In this document: one piece after another, positions 9,258 through 16,956 of the stretch | Numbering within the stretch: position 1 is the stretch's first letter | How the letters are laid out: the number at the start of each line of letters is the position of its first letter | Assembly: GCF_900638305.1 (NCBI RefSeq) | Contig: NZ_LR134506.1 | Location: 682,001-746,000, forward strand | Source: Porphyromonas cangingivalis | Lineage (GTDB): Bacteria; Bacteroidota; Bacteroidia; Bacteroidales; Porphyromonadaceae | Direction of reading: 5' to 3' | Length of the DNA: 64,000 bases | The notes under the pieces: generated by a model | What the model was told of the DNA's origin: nothing | What the model saw: the letters and a program-made list of their open reading frames with translations, nothing else | Databases searched by the model: none | Translations under genes and position numbers: made by a program

Positions 9258-10139
9258 TCAGGGATTGATAGCTTTCAACTTCTTTGCCACCTCTTCCATC
9301 AGCCATTTAGGCGTAGATGTAGCTCCGCATATCCCTACGTGGTGTACCCAATCAGGTAGGGGCTCGATGATCTCATCAGCAGTCGAGATAAATGTTGTGT
9401 TAGGGTTTGCATCCTTGCATATCTGATACAATACCTTGCCGTTCGAGCTATTTTTACCGGCGATGAAGTATATCCAATCCTTCTCCCTCGCAAATTCATC
9501 AAGGTCGGGAATACGATTGGATACTTGTCTACATATGGTGTCAAAATACTCAAAATCCACACCATCTGCCATACGTTCACTGATGTTCTCTATCAGCTCG
9601 GCAAAACCCTCCTTCGACATCGTTGTCTGAGAAAAGAGAATAACAGGCTTTGAGAAGTCTATTTTTATTATCTCATCCAGCTTCTGTACCACGATAGCCT
9701 CACCATTGGTCTGTCCCACAAGTCCATTCACCTCAGCATGGCCTATCTTGCCATAGATCACTATCTGCGCCTGCACATCACGAGTCTCCTCATACTTGGT
9801 GCGGATACGCTTCTGAAGCCTTAAGACGACAGGGCAGGTCGCATCGACAATCTTGATATTATTAGCATGGGCAAATGCATATACCTCGGGGGGTTCACCA
9901 TGTGCTCTGAACAAGACTTTGGTATTACGAAGGCCCTCAAGATCTTTATAATTTATTGTTTTCAGCCCCTTGTTTGCCAGTCTTTCGACCTCTTGGCTAT
10001 TGTGTACTATCTCTCCCAGACAATTAAGAGAATCCTCTGTCTTGAGCTCCTCCTCTGCATGCTTGATAGCATTGATCACCCCGAAGCAAAACCCCGAAGA
10101 CTTATTGATTTCTATATCTATCATCTCTTTACTGATCAA
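9258..10139 (-). CDS. ispH: 4-hydroxy-3-methylbut-2-enyl diphosphate reductase (IspH/LytB)
   Basis: Terminal iron-sulphur enzyme of the MEP isoprenoid pathway, giving IPP and DMAPP. Length is 293 residues. The three cluster cysteines are present: C18 (GFCFGV), C102 (ATCPVV) and C203 (TICRQVSNR). Substrate-contact histidines H46 (EIVHNSQ), H80 (RAHGEPP) and H134 (GHAEVNG) are also visible. The start overlaps the cmk stop by 4 bases (ATGA), pointing to translational coupling; an in-frame ATG five codons later (MIDIEI) is an alternative start. dxr of the same pathway lies at 14448 on the other strand. Confidence 0.95.
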   Translation of the reverse strand: MISKEMIDIEINKSSGFCFGVINAIKHAEEELKTEDSLNCLGEIVHNSQEVERLANKGLKTINYKDLEGLRNTKVLFRAHGEPPEVYAFAHANNIKIVDATCPVVLRLQKRIRTKYEETRDVQAQIVIYGKIGHAEVNGLVGQTNGEAIVVQKLDEIIKIDFSKPVILFSQTTMSKEGFAELIENISERMADGVDFEYFDTICRQVSNRIPDLDEFAREKDWIYFIAGKNSSNGKVLYQICKDANPNTTFISTADEIIEPLPDWVHHVGICGATSTPKWLMEEVAKKLKAINP

Positions 10140-10816
10140 GCTGTTTTTTCGACGAACATGCGATAGAGTATCTCATTCTGCTCATCCCTTGTCAAGTCAG
10201 AGTTATCCAAGAGGACCGCATCTTCGGCCTGCTTCAAGGGACTTGCCTCACGAGTACTATCGATACGGTCACGTGTCACTACATTTTGATACACTTCATC
10301 ATAGGTCACTTCCTTACCCAAGGCTCTCAGTTCATCATATCGTCTCTGAGCTCGCACCTTGGCACTTGCAGTGACAAAGACCTTTAGCTCGGCATCGGGC
10401 AAAACTACAGTCCCTATATCTCGACCATCCATCACCACGCCCTTCTCCGTAGCCATCTCTTGCTGTTGCTTCACGAGGAACGCACGCACTTCGGCTATCG
10501 TACTGATAGGGCTGACCTTGTTGGAGACCTCCATGCCTCGTATCTGATCTTCGACATCTTCGCCATTGAGCAGCAGGCGATTCGCTCCCCCATCCGTCTT
10601 AAATCTTAACGTGATATCATCCAAACTCCGGACGATCTCATCTACAAGGGGCTTGTCTCCATCCCAAAGGTTATTTTGGATCGAGAAAAGCGTCACACCT
10701 CTATACATCGCTCCGGTATCTATGTAGGTGTAACCTATCCTTTTAGCAAGTACTTTAGCCATTGTGCTCTTGCCACAAGAGGAGTGGCCATCCAGTGCTA
10801 TATTTATTCTTTTCAT
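10136..10816 (-). CDS. cmk: Cytidylate kinase
   Basis: Phosphorylates CMP and dCMP using ATP. Length is 226 residues. The N terminus has the P-loop GHSSCGKST (residues 10-18), followed by the TGAMYRGVTL CMP-binding region and VVMDGRDIGTVVLPDA; the lid region has RAQRRYDELRALG. It is transcribed ahead of ispH with a 4-base overlap, an arrangement in line with the cmk-ispH neighbours and fusions seen in other bacteria. Confidence 0.95.
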   Translation of the reverse strand: MKRINIALDGHSSCGKSTMAKVLAKRIGYTYIDTGAMYRGVTLFSIQNNLWDGDKPLVDEIVRSLDDITLRFKTDGGANRLLLNGEDVEDQIRGMEVSNKVSPISTIAEVRAFLVKQQQEMATEKGVVMDGRDIGTVVLPDAELKVFVTASAKVRAQRRYDELRALGKEVTYDEVYQNVVTRDRIDSTREASPLKQAEDAVLLDNSDLTRDEQNEILYRMFVEKTA

Positions 10817-10885
10817 TGAAAATATCTGTTTGATTGTGGAGTATCAAAGATAGTCAGAAAATGCGACAGTCCCTTAAAGGCAAAG

Positions 10886-10937
10886 ATGAAAAATAAAATA
10901 CCCTGCACCATGCCCGATAGGACATCATGCAGGGTAT
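10886..10937 (-). terminator. Rho-independent terminator of htpG
   Basis: On the minus strand, a perfect 10-bp stem (ATACCCTGCA and TGCAGGGTAT, 10937-10928 and 10907-10898) with a 20-base loop is followed by a T-rich run (TTTATTTTT). It lies 29 bases past the htpG stop. Confidence 0.8.
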
Positions 10938-10965
10938 CAATGATCAAAATATATGCTCCTAAGTA

Positions 10966-13041
10966 TTACTTCTTGTCAGAGATAATCTCCAATGAACGAT
11001 TGATGAAGCTGTCCAAAGAAGCACCTGTAAGCATTCCCTTTGAAAGTAGAGCTAGGTCGATGAGTTGAGAGATGACCTTATTTTCGTTACCAAAGTTTTT
11101 GTACACTCCATTGAGCTTATCTTTGATCTCAGAAATCTGCTTTGTGGTCTCTTCGATGTCCTTCTTGTTGGTTTCCTTCGCAGCATCGTCCAAATCTCCG
11201 CTGTTTGACTGGCTGTATAGGACATCAAGGCGTGCATCGTATCCCTTCTTGTCGGCAGACAAAGCCTTGTACTCCTGATTGTCCGAACTTACAAAGACCT
11301 CGACAATACCACGGATGAGAGCGCTGTCCAGATTGAGGTTTATTTCATAAGAGTCAGGGAAGTCTCCAAATCCCATCCCTTGTTGGAAGCTCGACATATC
11401 CTTCATACGACGCATAAACTCGTTTTGCACTACGACGATAGGCTTCTGATCAAAACCTTGGTGAGATGCAGAGATATGGAGATGAGCCTTGGAGAGTTCC
11501 GGCAACTGCTGTTCGAAGAGTGCACATACAATCTCCTTCTCCTCCTCAGAGACATTGGCTTTGTCTTTATTCTCCTCATTCTTGGGAATAAGGTTTTCGA
11601 GTGTATCGCTATCGACACGAACGTACCTTGTACCTTGTTGCTTCTGTTCGAGCATGCTGATGAACGGCATATCGAGCTGACCGTTTGTCAAGAGGACATC
11701 ATAACCCTTATCCGTAGCACCCTTGATATAGCTGTACTGAGCTTCCTTATCCACTGCATAGAGGCAGACGACTTTACCGTCCTTGTCGGTCTGTGTGCCT
11801 GAGATGAGATTGCGATACTCTTCAAACGTGTAGAGTTTGTCCTCGGTGTTACGCAAGAGAGCAAACTTCTCAGCTTTTTCATAAAACTTCTCATCTGTGA
11901 GCATACCATACTTGACAAAGAGTTCGAGGGCACTCCACTTCTCTTCGTAAGTCGCACGTTCGTCCTTGAAGAGTTCGTTCAGTTTGTCCGCCACCTTACG
12001 TGTGATATATGCCGAGATCTTCTTCACATTTGCATCACTCTGGAGGTAAGATCGAGATACGTTGAGAGGTATGTCAGGAGAGTCAAGCACACCATGAAGG
12101 ATGGTCAGGAAGTCCGGTAATATCCCCTCGACAGAATCTGTGACGAAAACTTGATTGCTGTACAATTGAACCTTGTGACGAGAGATATCCATGTTGTTCT
12201 TGATACGAGGGAAGTACAAGATCCCTGTCAAATTGAATGGATAGTCGATATTGAGATGTATCCAGAAGAGAGGCTCCTCACTCATTGGATAGAGCTCCTT
12301 GTAGAACTTCTGATAGTCTTCATCCTTCAAGTCCACTGGCTTCTTTGTCCATGCAGGCTCTGTGTTATTGATGATTTGATCCTCATCAGTATCTATCATC
12401 TTGCCATCCTTCCACTCTTGTTTCTTTCCAAAGATGATGGGCACGGGTAAGAAGAGACAGTACTTCTGTAACAAAGATTGGATCTTCTCAGGCTCCAAGA
12501 ACTCCTTACTCTCTTCATCGATATACAAGATGATGTCTGTACCTCTCTCACGCTTTTCGGCCTCTTCCATGGAAAACTCAGGGTTACCTTCGCAACTCCA
12601 ACGTATAGAGGGCTCACTATCTCGATAGCTTTGAGTATAGATCTCCACTCTCTTGGCTACCATGAAAGCAGAATAAAATCCCAGACCGAAGTGGCCGATG
12701 ATTGATGCAGCATCATCTTTGTACTTGTCGAGGAACTCCTCTGCTCCTGAGATAGCGATCTGATTGATGTACTTATCAATCTCCTCTGCTGACATACCGA
12801 TACCACGATCAGAGATGATCAGTTTATCATCTTCGATACGGACAGTGACCGACAAATCATCGGTAGACGCCTTGCTCTCACCTTTGGAGACGAGGGTCTT
12901 GAGCTTCTGAGTGGCATCCACTGCATTTGAGACAAGTTCTCTCAAAAATATGTCATGATCGCTGTAAAGAAACTTCTTGATGATGGGGAAAATGTTTTCA
13001 CTCTGTACCCCTATCGAGCCTTTTTTATTCTGATTACTCAT
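10966..13041 (-). CDS. htpG: Molecular chaperone HtpG (Hsp90 family)
   Basis: ATP-dependent cytosolic chaperone. Length is 691 residues. The N-terminal GHKL ATPase domain shows ELVSNAVDAT (E35, N39), DRGIGM (about 78) and GHFGLGFYSAFMV (about 115). The middle domain includes FWIHLNIDYPFNLTGILYFP and the C-terminal dimerisation domain is complete. The region before the C-terminal domain holds an acidic, lysine-rich stretch (about 520-545). A clear terminator follows. The upstream gap shared with marC holds a 17-bp palindrome that could be an operator. Confidence 0.96.
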   Translation of the reverse strand: MSNQNKKGSIGVQSENIFPIIKKFLYSDHDIFLRELVSNAVDATQKLKTLVSKGESKASTDDLSVTVRIEDDKLIISDRGIGMSAEEIDKYINQIAISGAEEFLDKYKDDAASIIGHFGLGFYSAFMVAKRVEIYTQSYRDSEPSIRWSCEGNPEFSMEEAEKRERGTDIILYIDEESKEFLEPEKIQSLLQKYCLFLPVPIIFGKKQEWKDGKMIDTDEDQIINNTEPAWTKKPVDLKDEDYQKFYKELYPMSEEPLFWIHLNIDYPFNLTGILYFPRIKNNMDISRHKVQLYSNQVFVTDSVEGILPDFLTILHGVLDSPDIPLNVSRSYLQSDANVKKISAYITRKVADKLNELFKDERATYEEKWSALELFVKYGMLTDEKFYEKAEKFALLRNTEDKLYTFEEYRNLISGTQTDKDGKVVCLYAVDKEAQYSYIKGATDKGYDVLLTNGQLDMPFISMLEQKQQGTRYVRVDSDTLENLIPKNEENKDKANVSEEEKEIVCALFEQQLPELSKAHLHISASHQGFDQKPIVVVQNEFMRRMKDMSSFQQGMGFGDFPDSYEINLNLDSALIRGIVEVFVSSDNQEYKALSADKKGYDARLDVLYSQSNSGDLDDAAKETNKKDIEETTKQISEIKDKLNGVYKNFGNENKVISQLIDLALLSKGMLTGASLDSFINRSLEIISDKK

Positions 13042-13155
13042 GATTAAAAAGTGTGACGTTTATATTTGGTTATATTTTATTTTTGATCTCACTGTATCAA
13101 GCAACCCTGCAAGTTCGATGCCAAAAGGAAACATCGTTGCGAAACTCTGCACTTA

Positions 13156-13172
13156 TGTCAGACTGTCTGACA
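13156..13172. promoter_or_regulatory. Palindrome, candidate operator for htpG
   Basis: TGTCAGACTGTCTGACA: two perfect 8-base arms around a single central T, about 115 bases upstream of the htpG start and 280 upstream of marC. The compact odd-centred symmetry fits a dimeric regulator site better than an RNA hairpin. Confidence 0.5.
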
Positions 13173-13395
13173 AAATGCCTGCTCCGCATAATGACATCGT
13201 CATGGCGTCCGAGCCTCATGCATCATTTTCAAGTCTTTACCTCAGTGGACAGACAAGCTTATGTCGGAGGACAGAGGGCTTTCTGTGACGCACCGGAATA
13301 CTTTCTGTCTCCCAAACAGAATGAAAGGCACAAGTGTTGCCGAAGGCGGTAGCACATTTGCACAAATAAAGAAATATAGAACTAATCTTTTTTGC

Positions 13396-13403
13396 TACCT
13401 TTG
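13396..13403 (+). promoter_or_regulatory. Candidate -7 promoter element for marC
   Basis: TACCTTTG is an exact TAnnTTTG match 48 bases upstream of the chosen marC ATG. Its position argues against the longer reading that would start at 13392, upstream of the promoter. Confidence 0.5.
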
Positions 13404-13451
13404 CACCCAAGAACAACACCTAAACCTACTCCATTTTTTAATCGTATTTTT

Positions 13452-14060
13452 ATGACAGAACTATTACAAAGTATCAATCTCACTGAGATTTCCAGTGTGT
13501 TTATCGTATTGTTTGCAGTGATCGATATCATCGGAGCGATTCCGATCGTGATCAACCTCCAGGAAAAAGGACAAAAAATCGAGCCTTTCAAGACCTTCTT
13601 GTACTCGGCTATTATATTGATTTCGTTCCTTTTCCTCGGGCAAGCACTCCTAAGCCTTCTACATGTGGATCTTCAATCGTTTGCTGCTGCCGGTGCCATC
13701 ATCCTTTTCGTGCTTGCCATCGAAATGATCTTTGGGGTCGTAGCCTTCAAGGATGACAGCCCTTCAGGTTCTGCGACACTTGTACCCCTTGTATTTCCTC
13801 TCATCGCAGGTGCTGCATCGTTCACCACCCTACTCTCTTTCAGAGCACAATACCATGTATCGAACATCATCATTGCAACCATCCTCAACCTACTTATCGT
13901 CTTCTTCGTACTCCGCCATGTGAGCTGGGTCGAAAAGATGGTCGGAAAGGGTGGTGTATATGTCATGCGTAAATTCTTCGGGATCATCCTTCTTGCGATG
14001 GCAGTGAAGCTCTTTACGGAAAATATATCTCACTTGATAGCGACCATTCAGGCGAATTAA
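13452..14060 (+). CDS. MarC-family (UPF0056) integral membrane protein
   Basis: A 202-residue inner-membrane protein with about six hydrophobic helices. Family features include VLFAVIDIIGAIPIVINL near the N terminus and FPLIAGAASFTTLLSF (PLIAGP-like) in the middle, where the MarC loop is conserved. The biological role of MarC proteins is unsettled; the early link to multiple antibiotic resistance in E. coli was not upheld. The start at 13452 (MTELLQ) was chosen over an in-frame ATG at 13392 because the extra 20 residues are hydrophilic and overlap the promoter element. A strong terminator follows. Confidence 0.88.
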   Translation: MTELLQSINLTEISSVFIVLFAVIDIIGAIPIVINLQEKGQKIEPFKTFLYSAIILISFLFLGQALLSLLHVDLQSFAAAGAIILFVLAIEMIFGVVAFKDDSPSGSATLVPLVFPLIAGAASFTTLLSFRAQYHVSNIIIATILNLLIVFFVLRHVSWVEKMVGKGGVYVMRKFFGIILLAMAVKLFTENISHLIATIQAN

Positions 14061-14080
14061 GAATTCGATCACATAAAAAG

Positions 14081-14130
14081 CATACCACCCCGATGGATAT
14101 CAGCATGATCTGTCGGGGTGGTGTGTTTTC
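14081..14130 (+). terminator. Rho-independent terminator of marC
   Basis: A 10-bp GC-rich stem (ACCACCCCGA and TCGGGGTGGT), extended to 13 pairs with one G-T, has a 19-base loop and is followed by TTTT. It starts 21 bases past the marC stop. Confidence 0.85.
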
Positions 14131-14145
14131 GGGAGAAGATAATGC

Positions 14146-14177
14146 TTGCTCATGAGCAAAAAGCATTGATGCATCAA
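14146..14177. promoter_or_regulatory. Paired palindromes upstream of dxr
   Basis: TTGCTCATGAGCAA (14146-14159) and TTGATGCATCAA (14166-14177) are perfect palindromes separated by 6 bases. In addition, AATGCTT at 14141 pairs with AAGCATT at 14161. They lie about 160 bases before the dxr promoter, just after the marC terminator. Confidence 0.4.
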
Positions 14178-14338
14178 AATCAATCTGTACAACTCAATCA
14201 AACCGGAAGTCAAACTCGGTAATATGAGTCTGACAAGCTGATCAAACACCAGATGCACCCATCAAAATCATATTTGAAATATCAACTTCCAGTAGTCTAC
14301 GTTAATCGTATTTCGCTCAAGAATATCGACAAAAATTG

Positions 14339-14346
14339 TAACTTTG
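14339..14346 (+). promoter_or_regulatory. Candidate -7 promoter element for dxr
   Basis: TAACTTTG, an exact TAnnTTTG match, about 100 bases before the dxr ATG. This would give a leader of roughly 90 bases. Confidence 0.45.
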
Positions 14347-14447
14347 TAAAGATTTTTCATTCCCTCACGGTGGGATGAAGGACATCCATAACTCATCTAA
14401 AGCAAAGCCCTTTAGCACGATAAGCAACAATTGTTCGTCTTCAACAA

Positions 14448-15608
14448 ATGAATCCTAAAAAAATAACCATACTCGGAAGTACAGGCTCGATCGGCACCCA
14501 GGCTCTCGATGTCATCTCTCGTCATAGAGACTTGCTCTCGGTATATGCCCTTGTATGTCATAGCAATGTAGATCTTCTCATCCATCAAGCCAAGGAGTTT
14601 AAGCCCCAAGTGGTAGCCATAGCCAATGACATGCAATATAAGCACCTCAAGAAGGAACTCTCGGGTGAAAATATTGAGATACTCGTGGGCAATGAGGCTA
14701 TATGTGATATAGCGTCGTCTTATGAGGCGGACACTGTACTCTCCGCAATGGTGGGTTTCGCAGGACTTGCCCCTACCGTAAGTGCGATGGAGAGTGGACG
14801 TACGATAGCCTTGGCCAACAAAGAGACCCTTGTGGTAGCAGGCGAGCTCATCATGCAACTCAGTAGACAGCAGATGTCTCCCATCATCCCCGTGGACTCT
14901 GAGCATTCGGCTATATTCCAGTCCATACATGGGGATAAAAAGGATGCAGTATCTCACATCTATCTGACAGCTTCGGGAGGTCCGTTTGTGGACTACTCAG
15001 CAGAGCAATTGGAGAAAGTCACTCCCGAACAAGCTCTCAAGCACCCTAAATGGGATATGGGTAAAAAAGTATCTATCGACTCTGCAACATTGATGAACAA
15101 AGGTCTGGAGATGATTGAAGCACACTGGCTCTTCGGAGTTCCCCCCGAGCAGATAGAGATAGCCATCCATCGCCAGAGCATCATCCACTCTATGGTAGGC
15201 TTCAAGGATGGCAGCGTCAAGGCTCAGCTAAGTCTTCCTGACATGAGACTGCCTATTGCCTATGGTATGTTATTCCCTCACAGAGTAGATATAGAACTAC
15301 CTCTCCCTTCTCTGAAAGATCTATGTCAACTGACATTCGAAACCCCTCGCAGGGATCTTTTCCCTTGTCTCGATTTGGCGTTTGAATCCATCGAGATCGG
15401 CGGGACTGCACCATGTGTGATGAACGCAGCCAATGAGATAGCCGTCGAGCGTTTCTTGGCAGGCAACCTCTCATTCACTGACATACCGCGCCTTATCAGA
15501 GGTACAATGGAGAGTATGGGCTCCCGTAACATATCCAATGTAGCCCAGCTCAAAGATATAGATACCGAAGCTCGCCAACGCAGCAGAGCTTGGTCTCGTC
15601 ACCGTTAA
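14448..15608 (+). CDS. dxr: 1-deoxy-D-xylulose-5-phosphate reductoisomerase (Dxr/IspC)
   Basis: Second step of the MEP pathway: converts DXP to methylerythritol 4-phosphate with NADPH and a divalent metal. Length is 386 residues. The NADPH-binding motif GSTGSIG lies at residues 10-16; metal and substrate motifs PVDSEHSAIFQ (about 148-158) and MNKGLEMIEAHWLF (about 215-230) are intact. It is the first gene after a terminator and promoter, followed 25 bases later by rseP, as is common in Bacteroidetes. Confidence 0.96.
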   Translation: MNPKKITILGSTGSIGTQALDVISRHRDLLSVYALVCHSNVDLLIHQAKEFKPQVVAIANDMQYKHLKKELSGENIEILVGNEAICDIASSYEADTVLSAMVGFAGLAPTVSAMESGRTIALANKETLVVAGELIMQLSRQQMSPIIPVDSEHSAIFQSIHGDKKDAVSHIYLTASGGPFVDYSAEQLEKVTPEQALKHPKWDMGKKVSIDSATLMNKGLEMIEAHWLFGVPPEQIEIAIHRQSIIHSMVGFKDGSVKAQLSLPDMRLPIAYGMLFPHRVDIELPLPSLKDLCQLTFETPRRDLFPCLDLAFESIEIGGTAPCVMNAANEIAVERFLAGNLSFTDIPRLIRGTMESMGSRNISNVAQLKDIDTEARQRSRAWSRHR

Positions 15609-15633
15609 GTTTTTTATTTTTGCACGCAGACAT

Positions 15634-16956
15634 ATGAGCATTTTTCTAATCAAAGTACTTCAATTGATCCTTTCACTTGGGATTTTGGTATTTATACATG
15701 AGTTAGGTCACTTCCTTTTTGCAAGACTATTCAAGATCAAAGTAGACAAGTTCTACCTCTTCTTTGACCCTTGGTTTTCGATCTTCAAGTACAAGCCCAA
15801 AGGTAGTGCTACCGAATATGGCTTAGGATGGTTGCCTCTCGGCGGTTACTGTAAAATAGCAGGTATGGTCGACGAGTCAATGGATACTACAGGGCTCGAA
15901 AGCGATCCTCAGCCATGGGAGTTTAGAGCCAAGCCGGCTTGGCAACGCCTGCTCGTGATGCTCGGCGGAGTACTTTTCAACGTCATCTTAGCGATAGCCA
16001 TCTATTCGGGGATCTCTTACGCTTGGGGTGACACAAAGATCCCAATGCAGAAGATCGATGACAACTTAGTATATTCGAGTGTAGGGCACCGTATGGGGCT
16101 CCTCGATGGAGATGCCTTGATCGCTGTGGACAAAGAAGAGATAAAGTACTTCGATGAGTCCGTCCTTACGATGATCGCAAAAGGTAAAACCCTCACTATA
16201 AAGAGAGAGGGAAAGCTCCTTGACATTGCAATCCCTTCGGACATCATGAGAGCAATCATCGCTTCCGATAGTGCCTTGTATCGCTTGCGACTTCCGGCAG
16301 TGATCGGACAGGTTTTGGAGGAAAGTGAAGCAGAAAAAGCAGGATTGAAGGCAGGTGACAAGATCGTAGGTGTAAACGGAAATTCGATCAAACAAATGGG
16401 ACTTGTCGCCGCAGAGATATCAAAAAATGCAGGAGACTCCATCTCCCTCTCCATCATCAGAGAAGGAGAGCTCATGAACATCAAAAGTTATGTCGATACG
16501 TCTATGGCCGGGTTGGGTGTAATGTTTACAAGCCCTGACCTTATCTTCGGCATGGAGACCGTAAAGTACGGGCTGTTGGAATCCATACCACAAGGCATAT
16601 CGAGGACAGGTAAAAGGCTTAGCACTTATGTTTCTTCTCTCAAGTATGTCGCCACAAAAGAGGGTGCCTCAAAGATCGGAGGGCTCGGTACGATCGGGAG
16701 CTTGTTCCCCGAGAGATTTTCTTGGTTTGAATTTTGGAGCATGACAGCCTTTTTGTCGATCATCCTTGCGGTGATGAACATCCTACCCATCCCGGGGCTG
16801 GATGGAGGTCATATTCTCTTCCTCCTATACGAAATGATTACTCGCAGGAAACTGTCTGTCAAGGTACAGGAACGCATACAGATGGCAGGATTGTTCTTCC
16901 TACTGTTCCTCATGCTGTACGCCAATGTCAATGACATACGTCGCTTCTTTTTCTAA
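15634..16956 (+). CDS. rseP: RseP-type site-2 (M50) intramembrane zinc metalloprotease
   Basis: Membrane protease that cleaves transmembrane substrates such as anti-sigma factors or leftover signal peptides. Length is 440 residues. The zinc motif HELGH is at residues 22-26 in the first membrane helix; the second metal-ligand motif NILPIPGLDGGH is near residue 385. In between lie two PDZ-like regions (about 130-200 and 215-280, the latter with EKAGLKAGDKIVGVNG). The stop codon directly abuts the mutS2 start. Confidence 0.93.
   Translation: MSIFLIKVLQLILSLGILVFIHELGHFLFARLFKIKVDKFYLFFDPWFSIFKYKPKGSATEYGLGWLPLGGYCKIAGMVDESMDTTGLESDPQPWEFRAKPAWQRLLVMLGGVLFNVILAIAIYSGISYAWGDTKIPMQKIDDNLVYSSVGHRMGLLDGDALIAVDKEEIKYFDESVLTMIAKGKTLTIKREGKLLDIAIPSDIMRAIIASDSALYRLRLPAVIGQVLEESEAEKAGLKAGDKIVGVNGNSIKQMGLVAAEISKNAGDSISLSIIREGELMNIKSYVDTSMAGLGVMFTSPDLIFGMETVKYGLLESIPQGISRTGKRLSTYVSSLKYVATKEGASKIGGLGTIGSLFPERFSWFEFWSMTAFLSIILAVMNILPIPGLDGGHILFLLYEMITRRKLSVKVQERIQMAGLFFLLFLMLYANVNDIRRFFF

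Larger units (their letters stand above)
13042..13451. other. Divergent intergenic region, htpG to marC
   Basis: 410 bases between the htpG start (minus strand) and the marC start (plus strand). It holds a 17-bp palindrome (13156-13172) and a -7 promoter match for marC (13396-13403). No exact TAnnTTTG element was found for htpG. Short open frames here on both strands have no recognisable content and are treated as noise. Confidence 0.6.
14061..14447. other. Intergenic region, marC to dxr
   Basis: 387 bases without a gene. It contains the marC terminator (14081-14130), two closely spaced perfect palindromes (14146-14177) and an exact -7 promoter element (14339-14346) for dxr. The rest is AT-rich with several ATCAAA words and no open frame of note. 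Confidence 0.6.

Noticed and set aside
13040-13352. Short plus-strand open frames in the htpG-marC gap
   Set aside because: They overlap one another in different frames, lack any family pattern and sit upstream of the marC promoter element; likely noise.
13392-13451. Longer N terminus for the MarC protein
   Set aside because: The extra 20 residues begin at the promoter element itself and are hydrophilic, unlike MarC N termini; the ATG at 13452 fits the family.
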